Assembly: GCF_010389155.1 (NCBI RefSeq)
Contig: NC_057764.1
Location: forward strand, 9,858,001 to 9,922,000
Length of the DNA stretch: 64,000 bases
Direction: 5' to 3'
DNA from: Erigeron canadensis
Taxonomy: Eukaryota; Streptophyta; Magnoliopsida; Asterales; Asteraceae
The position numbers and the translations under genes are program-made. Within the stretch, counting starts at the first letter, position 1; each line of letters opens with the position of its first letter. Positions 48,196-60,437 of the stretch are shown piece after piece. The notes beneath the pieces are model-generated. The model saw nothing but the letters and a program-made list of their open reading frames with translations. It made no database searches and had not been told where the DNA came from.

Positions 48196-51100
48196 ATGAC
48201 TACCATCCCAGCTGCCGCAAACTCACCCAATGCCTTACTTATCAGCTAGATGATCATGGATGATCATGCATGATCATGAGGTTGGTCGGGGTAATACACC
48301 TCCAAAGCTTTTCCGTATGGAAAACTATTGGATGTGGAAGAGACGTTTTGAAGACTACATTCGTCTCACTGACATGGAAATGTGGCTAGTGATAACTCAA
48401 GGTTTTGATTGGCCTTCATATGAGAAGAACGGAGTGATCAGTGGGTATACTTATGCTGATATGCCTATTGAAGAACGTAAAAGATACGCTGTTGAAGGAA
48501 AGGCATTGTTTACTCTTACTATGGCCTTGCCTCAAGATAGTGTACATTTGTTTAAAAAGTACACTACTTCAAAGGATTTATGGGATGCCCTCGAAAGATA
48601 TTGTGAGGGCGATGTAACTTTGAAGAAAAGTCGTATCAAGCTTCTCAAGCGTCAGTATGATGCCTTTAATGGACTGAAAGGGGAATCTCTTGACGAGATT
48701 ATTATTCGATTCAGTCATTTGACCACTGAGTTGTCATACTTTGAAGTTGTTTATCCTCAAACTGAGCTAGTTGATAAGTTTCTGGATTCACTGCCTAAGA
48801 CTTGGACTGATTATGTTCATCAACTTCAAGATGATCAGGAATACAGTTCATGGTATTTTGAGAAGGTAGTCTCCAAGCTGAAGAACAGAGACATGAAGAG
48901 AAGAATTAAAGACACTCACTCGGATTTTACACAAGATCCATCCTTATATAATGCTAAATCTGTTCATTTAGCAAGCTCCAGCTCAGGAAACAACGCATTT
49001 CTAAGTGGTGCAGAAGCTACACCAATAGTAGATGCTGAAGGTATTGCCGGATATGTTGCTTATGACAATACAAATTCAAATGTTAAGAGCAATGTACAAT
49101 CTTTCCACTCTATGCCAATGAGTATGAGTTCTGCAGAAGGAAGAATGAGTGATTACTCAGCCTTTTGTAATGCTCATGAAGCATTTATTGGGGGAAAGGT
49201 TACTGATCCTGCAGTAAATGATGAGGATTACAATCAAATAGATCCTGATGATTTGGAAGAAATGGATCTACAATGGCAGCTTGCTATGCTTACTATTAAG
49301 CTCAGAAGATTCACTCAGAGAACTGGGAGACCTATAGGTAATGGTACTAAAGGCTTTGACAAATCCAAGGTGAAATGTTATAATTGCGATAGATTTGGTC
49401 ATTTTGCAAGAGAGTGTCAATGACCTAAGAGGATTGATAATACCGTTGCTGGTCGTCAAAATTACAATCAATGCGGTATTACTCCGAATAATCATAATCC
49501 GATGATACCTCGAATCATGCCTACATGGTAGAATTATATGATGAGGTAGCTGCAACGATTGATTATGTTGTGTACTCAAGTGAAGAAAGTGCATCTGAGA
49601 TAGTACAGAAGAATATGTGTATTGTTGCTGAGACAGTAAGATCTGAGAGTGAACAAATGACTGCAGTGAAAGCATCTGAAGAAAAGGAAGAGTCATCAAA
49701 TCCTGCTGATGACATTTCCATGAAGAGCATTGAAGAGCAGATGAAGAACTTCGTGATACCTGAAGGTATGACAACTGAAGACTTTGTTGCATACATGGCA
49801 GATTGCAAGGCTGCAGATCAGAAGGTATCTTCTTCTTTATCTTCTATAATTGACGTATGTAGAATGGTGTCGGATTTAAAACTTGAGGTGTTTATTTTGA
49901 ATAAGTCAGTTATTAACTTAACTAGTCAGAACAACATGTTTAAAAAAGAAAACGACTCTTTGTTTGCCAAAAATTCCGGTTTGGTAAAACAAGAAAGTCT
50001 TTATCAAGATAAAATTTGTGCATCTGATAAGGATATTCTTGCACTAAAAGAAAAACTAAAAGAGTCAGTCCTGATGGAAAAAGTGGGAAATGAACAATAT
50101 GCTCAACTAACTGAAGACTTTTCTAAAAAGGAGAAAGAATTAGTTAACGCAAAGTTGGAGATAGTTAAGCTTAATACAAGACTAGATCAAATTAGGGGAT
50201 CTGATTTAATACGATCAATGCAGATGCAAAAACCTGTACCACGGGATTCAAAAGATAAAAGTGGTTTGGGTATGAGTTATAATGAAGTTAGAGGTCCATT
50301 CAATGATAATTATATGGAGTCTCTAACACAGCTTACTGAAAAGATCGATATTGGTGAAATTGGTCTAATCATTTCAGAAAAACGAAATGTTGATCCTAAG
50401 ACCCCTAAAAGCTCTAAAAGCTCAATTGATAAAATTAAAGAGGTTAACAAGAAACATAAGCTTGAAAGTTCATTTGTTAAACTAGTGGTTCCTAAGAAGG
50501 GAGTTTATGATGCTAGTACTTCTAAAGGATCTAGTCAAGTAAAGTCAACTTGTCCTGTTGATAAGAACATTAAATGTTTTACAATGAAAGGATGTGATAC
50601 TGTTTTTTACATCCAATGAAATTGATTTTGAAAAGATAGATCATGACAAGATTGATAAAGTATGGAATAAGGATGAATCTACGTCTAGTGGAGTCCACTT
50701 AACCCCATCTAAGACTCATAAGAATTCTCAAAAAAAGGTACATTTTTTGGGTAAAAATGAGTCAACTGGTTTATCAAAAGAGGAGTTAGCCACAATTGAA
50801 CTTAAGGAATGTTTAGGCATGACTTCAGCCGAGTTTGATGTTAAAGCTAAGAAAGCAAGAGCTAAAAAATCTTGTTTCTATTGTTATGAAGTAGGAAATG
50901 TTTATAGTTGCTGTCCAAATAGGAAACGGAGATGTCCTGATAAGGGTATGTCTTCTGGAGGATCTAGTGACTCAGATATTGTTGCTCATAATAATAGATC
51001 TAAGACTCCAAAACGACAGAGACCTTCACAGAATACTACTTCTAGTATTGTAAGTCTGTGTCGTTCTCGTACACCTCAAAGGAGTAATTCACCTAGGAAG

Positions 51101-51367
51101 ATAACTCAACAAAATCGATCCCCTCCTGTTAGAATTAATAGTTCGTCTAAATTCTATGATCGATTAGGGAGTCAACCTAGATTTGGTACTCACTCACCAA
51201 GGAATTTATCTCATAACACTCGTTTCATTTCACCTAAGAAACAGTCCGTGACACCATCTTCATCCAAGGCTCCATTACAGAGCGATGGATATTGGACCGA
51301 ATTGATCATTAGAGATGAATTCGGCAAACCTAAACCTCAAAAGGTTTGGGTTCCCTTCAGAAACTAA
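48196..51367 (+). pseudogene. gag of element F (broken)
   Basis: ATG at 48196 opens MTTIPAAANSPNALL. A TAG at 48247-48249 (CAG in C) and a 10-bp tandem duplication, atgatcatgg (48250-48259, repeated with a last-base change at 48260-48269), break the start. From 48260 the frame is open with [20 protein letters not shown] and the knuckle [14 protein letters not shown]. It stops at 49421 (CGA to TGA), followed by a deletion of about 118 bp relative to C near 49500. Coiled-coil region 49525-50619, then one extra T near 50605, then the second knuckle CFYCYEVGNVYSCC. Here the knuckle His is replaced by Asn (GN for GH). It ends KVWVPFRN, overlapping pol by 22 nt. Confidence 0.9.
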
Positions 51368-54300
51368 CCATCTTATCGTCTAATGTGCAGAGAGAACCAA
51401 GGAAGCCTATCAGTCTTTGGTATGTTGACAGTGGATGCTCTTGGCACATGACAAGGGACAAGAACGTTTTGTCTAATTATGAAGATGTAAATGGCTCATA
51501 TGTTAGTTTCACAGGTCCCAAGGGCGACAACATCTCGGGCCAAGGTGATGTTGTCAATGGGAAGATTAGGCTGGAAAAGGTCAATTATGTGGAACAGTTA
51601 TCACATAATTTATTAAGTGTTTCTCAGGTTTGTGACAAGGGTAACACTGTCCATTTTAATGAGAAAGAAGCACTTATATTGAAACCAGGATATGTTATTC
51701 ATGAAGACTGGATCCTGCTGAAAGATCCTAGGAAGAGAGACATCTATGGCCTTGTGTTAGGTGTTGATAATCCAGAGGAGTCTGTTTGCTTGTTATCGAA
51801 AGCAAACGAATCTGAATCTTTATTATGGCATAAGAATTGGACATATTAATTTCCGAAAGATGAATGACATTGTCAAACATGGTTTGGTTGATGGCGTTCC
51901 CATGAAGCGGTTTGGAATGAAAGACAAATGTGTACCTTGTCTGAAAGGTTAACAACAAAAGTCTGCCCATAAACCGAAACAAGAACATTCTATTGCCAAT
52001 CCTTTTGAGTTACTTCACATGGATTTATTTGGTCCAGTAAATGTAAGAAGTATCGGTGGGATTCACTACTGTTTGGTGGTTAGTGATGATTACTCGAGAT
52101 TCTCATGGGTATTCTTTCTTAAATTGAAAGATGAAACTCCGCAGATTTTGATAAATTTCTTTGTCGAAACTGAAAACATTTATGGAGTTCGTGGTAAGAG
52201 AATCAGGAGCGACAACGGAACTGAATTCAAGAATAATGTGATGGATGTCTTTTGTTTGTCAAAGGGAATCGAACATCAATACAGTTCTCCGTATGAACTA
52301 CAACAGAATGGAGTCGCTGAAAGAAAGAATAGGACTCTAATCGAGACAGCCAGAACTATGCGTGCAGATTCAGGGCTTCCTACTATGTTTTGGGCGGAAG
52401 CGGTGAATACAACTTGTCATATTTTAAATAGGGTTACTGTAGTTAAGCATCATAATAAGACATGTTATGAGCTTAGAAGAAACCGAATTTACAGAATGTT
52501 GAACCATTTGGTGTACCATGTACTTTCTTGAAGTATCTACCTCAGTCAAAGTTTCATTCAAAGGTTGAAGAGGGATTTCTCATGGGTTATAAACCGGGAA
52601 CATCAATTCGACGGGTTTACAACAAACAAACCGGCAAAGTTGATTTGGGAACAAATGTCAAGATTGTCAGTCATAAGCCCGCTATACATTCTGGAAGTGG
52701 CAAAAACTTCGATTATGATAGTGTGTTTAGTTCACTACATGGTCCTGATTCTTATTCAGATCCTGAGACAGTTGACGATGTGATTATTTTAGGAGATCAC
52801 ATGGATAATTCTCCTATATCTCCGCCTACTCGGAATGTCGATACTACTTCAACCAACGTTCAGTCTAATACTGATGTTGATGAAAGTGGTAAGGACAAGG
52901 TTAAGACACCAGATTCAGACAATAATGAACCCACAAACACTACACCACCTACTCCATCAAAGGTTACACTGCCTGATGATGATCCTATTTCTGAAGAATC
53001 GGAAGATAATTTTAGCTCTCCTGAGTTTCAGATTAGAACAAATTTAGGAGAAAGTTGAATGTTGATTCGGTTCCTCAATATCGAATTAATAAGGATCACC
53101 TAGTTGAAAATATTCTTGGAAATGCTACAGAACCTGTTCGAACTAGAAATCAGTTGAATAAGGATCTGACTAGTTTGTTTTGTGAAGTGAAAGACACTGG
53201 ATTGATAACTGAGTGTTTATATTCTGGTTTCATTTCACAAGTAGAACCTAAGAATGTTAAGGCAACACTTCAAGATCCATGTTGGGTTGAAGCTATGCAA
53301 GAAGAATTAGCTCAATTTGAAAAACTTGGAGTTTGGGAGTTAGTAGATGTGCCTAGAGGTAAAGAACCGATTGGAACTCGTTGGGTATATAAATGCAAAC
53401 GAGATGACAAAGGGATCGTTACTAGAAATAAAGCACGTTTGGTTGTTTAGGGGTTTGCACAACGAGAAGGATATGACTATAATGAAACTTTTGCACCAGT
53501 TGCTAGGATTGAAGCTATAAGGTTATTTTTAGCTTTTGCAAGTTTCAAAGGTATAAAGGTGTATCAGTTAGACGTTAAGAGTGCCTTCTTGTACGGTGAA
53601 GTTAAAGAAGAAGTGTATGTTTACCAACCACCGGGGTTTGAAGATCCGAATTATCCAAGAAGAGCATATCGACTGGATAATGCTCTTTATGGATTGCATC
53701 AAGCACCCAGAGTGTGGTATGAAAAATTGTCGACGCATTTGTTGACAAATGGATTTACAAGAGGATCGGTAGACAGCACATTGTTTATCAAGTGGAAGAA
53801 GCGAGAGTATCTAATTGTATAAGTTTACGTGGATGATATCATTTTTGGGTCATCTAATATAAAGATGTGCAAAGAGTTTGAAATGAGCATGAAAAATGTA
53901 TTTGAAATGAGTGCAATGGGGGAATTACAATTTTTCCTCGGACTACAAGTAGATCAAAGGAAAGATGGATTCTTTATTCATCAGTCTAAGTATGTCGATG
54001 ACATCTTGGAGAGGTTTCAAATGTTAAACTCCAAGAAATATGGTACTCCTATTCAACAAAATCATGGTTTAGGAGTTCTTGATCCGAAAGATGAACTTGT
54101 GGATGCAACTTATTATCGTGCTATTATTGGCTCATTGATGTATCTGACTGCTTCGCGTCCAGATATTATGTTCGCTGTTTGTCTTTGCGCTAGATTTCAA
54201 GCTAGTCCGAAAGAGTCACATTTGACTGCAGCAAAGCGTATTCTACGTTATCTTAAGGGAAACCAAGGGCTTGGTCTATGGTATCCAATGGGAAGAACGT

Positions 54301-54779
54301 TTGATTTTGTTGCATATACTGATTCGGACTTTGGCGGTTGTAACAATGACAGAAAGTCTACGACTGGTGGTTGTCAGTTGTTAGGAGGAAGATTAGTATC
54401 GTGGCAACGCAAGAAGCAGACATGTGTTGCTCAGTCTTCATGAAAGGCAGAGTATATGGCTGCTGGTAGCTGTTGTTCCCAGATATTGTGGATTCAGCAA
54501 CAACTTTGTGACTACGGTCTGGATTTTCTTGATACTCTTATTAGAATAGACAATAAGTCAGCTATAGACATTACAAATAACCCTGTCATGCATAAGGTCA
54601 CCAAGCATATTGATATTAGGCATCATTTCTTGCGTGATTGTGCCCAAAAGAAGTTAATTCATTTGGAAAAGGTTATAACCGATGATAATTTAGCTGATCT
54701 GTATACCAAAGCATTTGATAAGATTCGATTTGAGAAGTTAATTCTTCTCAATGGGATGAAGAATGCTGATTCATATTAA
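51346..54779 (+). pseudogene. pol of element F (protease, integrase, RT, RNase H; broken)
   Basis: Protease WYVDSGCSWHMT keeps DSG but has changed flanks. Zinc finger HINFRK..CVPCL; integrase D-D-E MDLFGPV, RSDNGTEF and VAERKNRT all present (52019-52370); [38 protein letters not shown]; RNase H AYTDSDFGGC and DNKSAIDITNNPVMHKVTKH; stop at 54777. Frameshifts near 51830, 52500 and 53050. In-frame stops at 51950, 53448 (CAG to TAG in VAQGFA), 53820 (before VYVDD) and 54441 (in QSS.EAEY). The first pol codons have no ATG, so expression must depend on a frameshift from gag. Confidence 0.93.
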
Positions 54780-56850
54780 ATCTCTCAAAGAACTAATTTT
54801 GTAAGTTTGTGTCTGTAAATAGCTAGAATCATAAAAATACAAAAAGAGTTCTTAGTGTCATAAAAACCATAAAAATGTGAAAAATCAGAAAATGACAAAA
54901 ATATGGGAGAGATTTAAGTTAACGCTGTCAGATGATTAGAAGTGAGGATACTTAGCTTTTAAGTCTGCTTAATCGTAATATAACTGCTTAGTTCAGTGAT
55001 TACAATTTGGGATATATTGGTAGGCACAAAGTAGCAAGGTTTCCTTAATCTGAACTTAATTTATACAATGTTCTTGTGGGAAACATATTCAGATATATGG
55101 CTGAGAATGCTTGCTTTTCGGTAATGAATTGATCTAGTCCTTAAATTTTGTGAAAGATCTAGCATTACTATAAGATTTCTTCAATGTATAGGCAAAAACC
55201 TCTACTCATCATGAGCATGAAAGTTAAATGTGATATTGTTTATGCAAATGAAATGAATGAAAATTAAAGGGCTAATGTGGTCTTTGAGATTCGGACAAGT
55301 ATGTCCTCATGGTGTCTTTGTATACCTAGCCTACCTAAAGCTTCCAACTTGGGATAGGTTGTTAGAAAGTTCGCTATATGGGTCTCATAGAAAATCACGG
55401 GTTCCTTATAAACAATGAAATGCAAAAGAAAATACGCTAAATCACAAAGTAATTAAATTCTGTTATCTAAAAAGTGTCTCATGATTTGTTAAGGATGTTT
55501 TTGAATATACATTGAATATTTGTTATCTTAGTGCTTGTATCGATTACGGAAGTATATCTGAATGTGGGTCACATAAGTTCGCAAACTATTCAATGGCATA
55601 TTAGGCTACTCGGGTTACATGGTGACTGTCCTTGGCCAGGGTATGTCAAAAGTGTCATAACTCAAAGGAAACTGGAAGTACCGAGTGTTTAAGAGGACAA
55701 ATATACCGATAATCGTGGTTGGGTCACTGTTCATAACTAATAATAAGAGAATTATTTCTCACTTGCAGACTTATGTAAATGCTAATCTGATCTAATCTGC
55801 AGAAACTTAGAATTTCTTGTAAATAAATAAAGTAGTTATTTTGTTTTATTTTGTAGTTTATTTTGTTTTCAGTTTTCTTTTTATTTTGGTTCTTGTAATA
55901 AGTGTCAGTTTGTGTGTCAAACTAGTTCTTATTGCACGAGAGATTTGATAAGCATCTAATGATTCTGTAGGAAGTTATATGATTCTTAGTGAATTATATG
56001 AGTCTTGTTGCTTATGGTATGTATGTTTAAAAGATAGATTTTCTAATTAATACATAAGTTGTTTAATTTAGAAAATGAAATGGATTTGAAATTGAAAAGT
56101 CAAAATATTTTTGAATGTGTTTCAAGTAAATTTTTGAAATTTCAATTGTTTTTGGTTGATAAGTATGCTTAACAAAGATTGGACTTGACTTAGATTTTTG
56201 ATCGATAGGTTAAGATTTTGATTGTTTTGCATATTTATAATTTTTGTTGATTTTGATGCATTGATGAAGTTTGTTAAGTGTGCAGGATACAGATAATAAA
56301 CTCATTTTAAATGTCGTTGGCATCAAAAATTTCAGATTGTGATTGAAGGCAAAATTATTTTCGCTTGCTTATTGGGATTGCCTTGCGATGGACAATAAAA
56401 GCCTATCAGAAATTGCTTCTACAGACTGTGTTACAAGGATGGCTTGTCTTGTAATTTAACCTAAGACTTAAAGTGATAGGTTACCATTGTATTATCAAGA
56501 TCATAACCTAAGATGTAAGGTGATAGGTTGTTGATATGATATTTTGCTGTATTGTAATGCAAACTTACATTAGAATGATTTGCATTGTTGAGTTAAACAT
56601 CAATGAAGAAATGATCGATTTTATGTCAAGATAATAATGTAAGATTTATTTGATACATTATTGTGATGACAAGTTAGTAAAGATGATTTACGCTAGCATA
56701 TTCGAGTAGATACAGGTTCTTAGTAACGAGTATCTACAGGTTTATGTTTCTGGAATTTCTGGAATTTTTCCTTGTTTAAATTTCTGGAAAATTCGCGAAA
56801 TTTGGCTAAGGAATGAAGCTTATGTGGTTTAAACACTGAAAATTCGAAAT
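54780..56850 (+). other. long non-coding pol-ORF2 spacer, element F
   Basis: About 2.1 kb without a supported frame, collinear with 27205-29215 of element C. Scattered T-rich tracts, for example near 55835-55890, are compatible with intron sequence. Confidence 0.55.
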
Positions 56851-57092
56851 CACCTCGTGCTGATGTCAGCATGCCTCGCGCTGACGTCATCACGAAGCTC
56901 ACGAACTGCGTGTTCGGCCCGGCCCATGTGGATTCGAATATATATATGGGTTATTACTATTCATTAATTACTTTTATCCGAAGTTAAACCCTAAATTACC
57001 AAACGAACTTCCTCTCCTTCGTGCGACTATTTATTCGTATCCCTTTTCGATCGATTTCATCCTCTTTTCGTGTTTGTTACTTAGATTTGTTG
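56851..57092 (+). promoter_or_regulatory. putative ORF2 promoter and first (leader) exon, element F
   Basis: Motifs in order: cctcgtgctgatgtcagcat and cctcgcgctgacgtcatc (56853-56893), TATA-like atatatatatgg (56937-56948), then a leader ending ..gatttgttg at 57092, followed by an intron donor. The same motif order is found in element C. The palindromic tgacgtca motifs match those in the element's own LTR U3. Confidence 0.5.
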
Positions 57093-57655
57093 GTACTTTC
57101 ACGATCTATGATTGATTATTGATGTTTTGACTATCAGGACTAACGATTTCTTGTCGTTATAATGCCCAAATTTTGAATCTTCTTCGCGTGAACAGTAACT
57201 AGGATGAACCATGGATTAAATCTTTGATTTTTGATGATTTGGACTTAAATTGGACTTAAAATTGGATTAATTGATGTTTAAACATGTTCAGTCTAACAAA
57301 ACTGTAAGTAAACAAGTGTTAAATCAAGATTAATCAAGGAAATTTGTGTTTCGGTCACTATTCACACGAAGAACACGAACCAACTTCGTGTTCATCGAAT
57401 TTGTTTCGATTTTGTTTTCTGGGCATACATGAACCATAAACAAGTCCACGATGATGTTTTTGATCAATTTTAACCTCATATGGAGATGTTTTTGATCTTC
57501 GTGTTTCTGGGTTCATATTGGCTCGTGCTGATGTCACGACGAGGGAAATTTTCCTCGTGATGACGTCATCACGAAGCAGAAAGCCAAAACCCTAATTTTT
57601 ATTTTCGTTTATTCTAACTTTGTTTTTCTTGTCGTTTTTGTCTGTTTTTGTGCAG
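57093..57655 (+). other. GT-AG intron in the ORF2 leader, element F (563 bp)
   Basis: Donor ttg|gtactt at 57093; acceptor ttttgtctgtttttgtgcag at 57636-57655, preceded by more T-rich sequence. Removing it gives ..tttgttg|gtatggcagg, which is exactly the continuous sequence of element C at 26962/26961. T-rich and with consensus ends, it fits a plant spliceosomal intron. It also contains a copy of the tgacgtca palindrome (57550-57572). Confidence 0.8.
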
Positions 57656-57657
57656 GT

Positions 57658-60173
57658 ATGGCAGGACAAGGTAACAACGCTCGTGTGTTCGTCAAGGAGC
57701 ACAATGCTGCACTCGATCTCAACATTACGCAGACAGGGTGCACTTCAGAGTTTCACGGTGTCCTACGATTTCTTGCACGTTCTCGTGTTCATTTTGCAGT
57801 AACAGAGAACCCTCCGTTGGTGATTAGTCTCATTCAGGATTTTTGGAACTCAGCCCGTTCAGTGCAGATGGATGCTCATACGTACATTCGCACTACTGTT
57901 GGAGGCCGTTCATTCTCGTTCTCGGCTGGGGACTTACGGACGATTTTACACTTGGGTGATGTCGAGATAGAGCATGGTTCGACTGAGTTTTTTGAGGAAT
58001 TCTGTGATGGTGCTCTACGTCGTTTGGGGTATACTGGTGCTATTTCTTACCCATACTTCAAGAATCATCTTCGTGGCAAATGGAAGCTTCTTGCTTACTA
58101 TTTGTTGAAGGCCATTAGTCATTGGAGTACAGGCTATGACTAGATGAATATACAGAATGCTTCTCAGATGGTTGCCTTGGTGCTGAACAAGCCATATATC
58201 TTCTCTCAGTACATTTTTGATAATATGGAGAAGCAGTTGAGGTCATTTGGTACAGACAAGAAATTCTTTCTGTTTCCAAGATTTGTGATGATCATAATTC
58301 GTCACTTTGCAGCTGATTTGCCATTTGACGGTCCTACGTTTAATTTAGGTCGTCCTACTTATAAGGCATTTGTTGAAAGTTTGAAGCACTTGTCGGGAAG
58401 AAATGTTCCGAATGCGGTTGATAATCCACCTCTGTTCGGACATTTGCTTAATCTTAACTATGTTGCACCCAGACAAGGTTGGGAAGATGAAGAACCTGTT
58501 GTTGCTGCTGCTGGTGATGATCAGGCTCGAGAAGATCCTCATGAAGAACGAGTTGATCAGTTTGAGGGACTTAATGATGTTCCTCTGTATGCTAGTGATT
58601 TGGAGCATGATTCTGATATGGATGCTCTCATGGAGGATATTGATGATCCTACAAATCTTGTACCACCATCTACTGGAGTTTCTACTTCTACTTCTGCTCC
58701 AGTTGATGTTGATGTAGGTCCTTCTGAAGTCCCGGTTAATGTTGTTGAGGATTCGGAAGATGAAGAAGAGGAAGAAAGACTGCCAAAGCGAAGAAGAAGA
58801 CATGCAAGATCTCAAGTTGAAGTTGATAGAGACTTTGCTGCTTGTAATGAAGCCATGGAGAGGTCTCATGCACCTACTATTGGTGATACTCCATTGGTTG
58901 CTGCTTTAACAGCTTCTGTCTCTGAGATTCCTGCTTCTGTGTCTGCTCCTTCTTTTGGTATTGTTATTGGGGAGAGAAGGTCGAGACCAAAGTTTATAAT
59001 AAGGGAAATGGTTCTCGCGCACAAGTTGTTACTGAGGCTACAACTGTTACGATTCCTGCTGCTCTGGAGTCTACAGTTCGTCAAGAGCCAGAGCCGACAC
59101 TTGTTGCTCCTAGGCCTTCGTCTGCTCCTATTCAGGCGACCGTTCCTGTTTCTACTGTCAAGGGACGTCTGTTGGCTCCTCTGCAAAGACCACAGATGCC
59201 TCCCACAGGAACTTTCAGTGCTCGTATGCCTTCGTTTGAAGCTACGATGCCACCTCAGGCCTCTACATCTGATGTTGCTTCTACGTCACATCCAGTTGCT
59301 CCTGTTCAAGTGCAGCTGAGTCGTTTATTTTCAGAGAAGAAGATGTTAGAGATGAGGGTCACAGCTTTGGAGAGTCAGCTTAAGCTCCAAGCTACTAAGC
59401 ATCAAGAAGAGATGGACTTAATGACAACACTTGTTCATTCACTTGGTTCTAGAATTGACCAATTCTTGGCTCAAGGGGGAGATAAAGATGGTTGTAAGGA
59501 TGATTAGCTTGCTAAGAAGACAAGAGATGATGATCATGAAGATCAAGATCAAGCTCAAGATCCAAATCAACAACAAATAGATGGTGAGCCAGGGAATAGA
59601 GGTCAAGATCAAGATGCTGCTGATGATGCTATGGACACAGAGACTGCAGATATTCAGGGGAAGTCATCAAGACAAAGAGAGTCAGAGATTGCTGGTACAG
59701 CTGGTTCTAGTACTTCTAGGTTTCAAGATAAAGGAACAGCTGTGATGACCGCTCCAGATGCAGATCCTGATGATCCAGATAACAATGATGATGGGGAAGA
59801 TTCCAATTCAGGTAACTCCAATTCTAATTCTGATAGAATAGAAAGGGAGATAGTGAATGATCCTCATAATCATTTAGAAAAAGAAAATCTTAGCAAAGGA
59901 AAATCTACTCAGGATAGTGAGTCAACTAAGACTGATTCTACTACCAATGCCTCTATAGAGTCAGATTTGCACCCTTTAATTGTGCATAGACTAGAAAAGA
60001 GATTGGGATATGATCCACAAGCTCATATGAGAGCTAGAGCAGAGATTATGGATTATGATAATTATTATGATCCAGGATCACTTAGGGATCAAATGAAAGA
60101 ACAGTCAGGGTTAACTCATACATCTTCAGAGTCAGAGTCAGATTCGGATTTAGATTCGGATTATGAACCTTAG
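57658..60173 (+). pseudogene. ORF2 of element F (two nonsense codons, one frameshift)
   Basis: ATG at 57658 lies two bases after the intron. The product would be about 838 codons. N-terminal part: MAGQGNNARVFVKEHNAALD, DFWNSARSVQMDAHTYI, GRSFSFSAGDLRTILHLGD, LGYTGAI, WKLLAYYLLKAISHWSTGYD. A TAG at 58141 stands where C has CAG. Then QMNIQNA-type continuation, FFLFPRFVMIII, acidic EDSEDEEEEERLPKRRRRHA, a frame change near 58992, a Pro/Ala/Ser-rich stretch, a short coiled coil (MLEMRVTALESQLKLQATKH, about 59343-59402), TAG at 59505, then a very acidic, Asp/Asn/Ser-rich C-terminus (DPDDPDNNDDGEDSNS; SESESDSDLDSDYEP). Function unknown. It shares the N-terminal domain layout with ORF2 of B/E. Confidence 0.75.
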
Positions 60174-60437
60174 TGCTAATGATTTTTGTTTTTGTTTTTG
60201 TAATAATTATAAGATAAATATGAATGTATGTGTTACATTATATTTATGATATAATATTATTGTTGTAAGTTAAAATAGATAAAGATTATAAGATAAATAT
60301 TAATGTAATTGTCGCATTATATTTATGATATAGTATTATTTATTTTAATTTCTTTTATGTATTTATACTATTTTATTATGTCTTGACTTATGATTTATGT
60401 TCTTTATATTTGTATATGTAAATCGTTTGAATTGCAG
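60174..60437 (+). other. AT-rich segment before ORF3, element F (probable intron 3' part)
   Basis: It contains a 56-bp direct repeat at 60206-60261 and 60285-60340 (period 79 bp, a few differences). It ends in tgtatatgtaaatcgtttgaattgcag. A possible donor inside ORF2, tcag|gtaact at 59812, would join in phase to ORF3. Alternatively the intron is wholly within this segment and ORF3 is read separately. Confidence 0.55.

Noticed and set aside
49268..49792. 174-codon Ser/Gln/His-rich minus-strand frame
   Set aside because: Antisense to gag of element F; not conserved in C.
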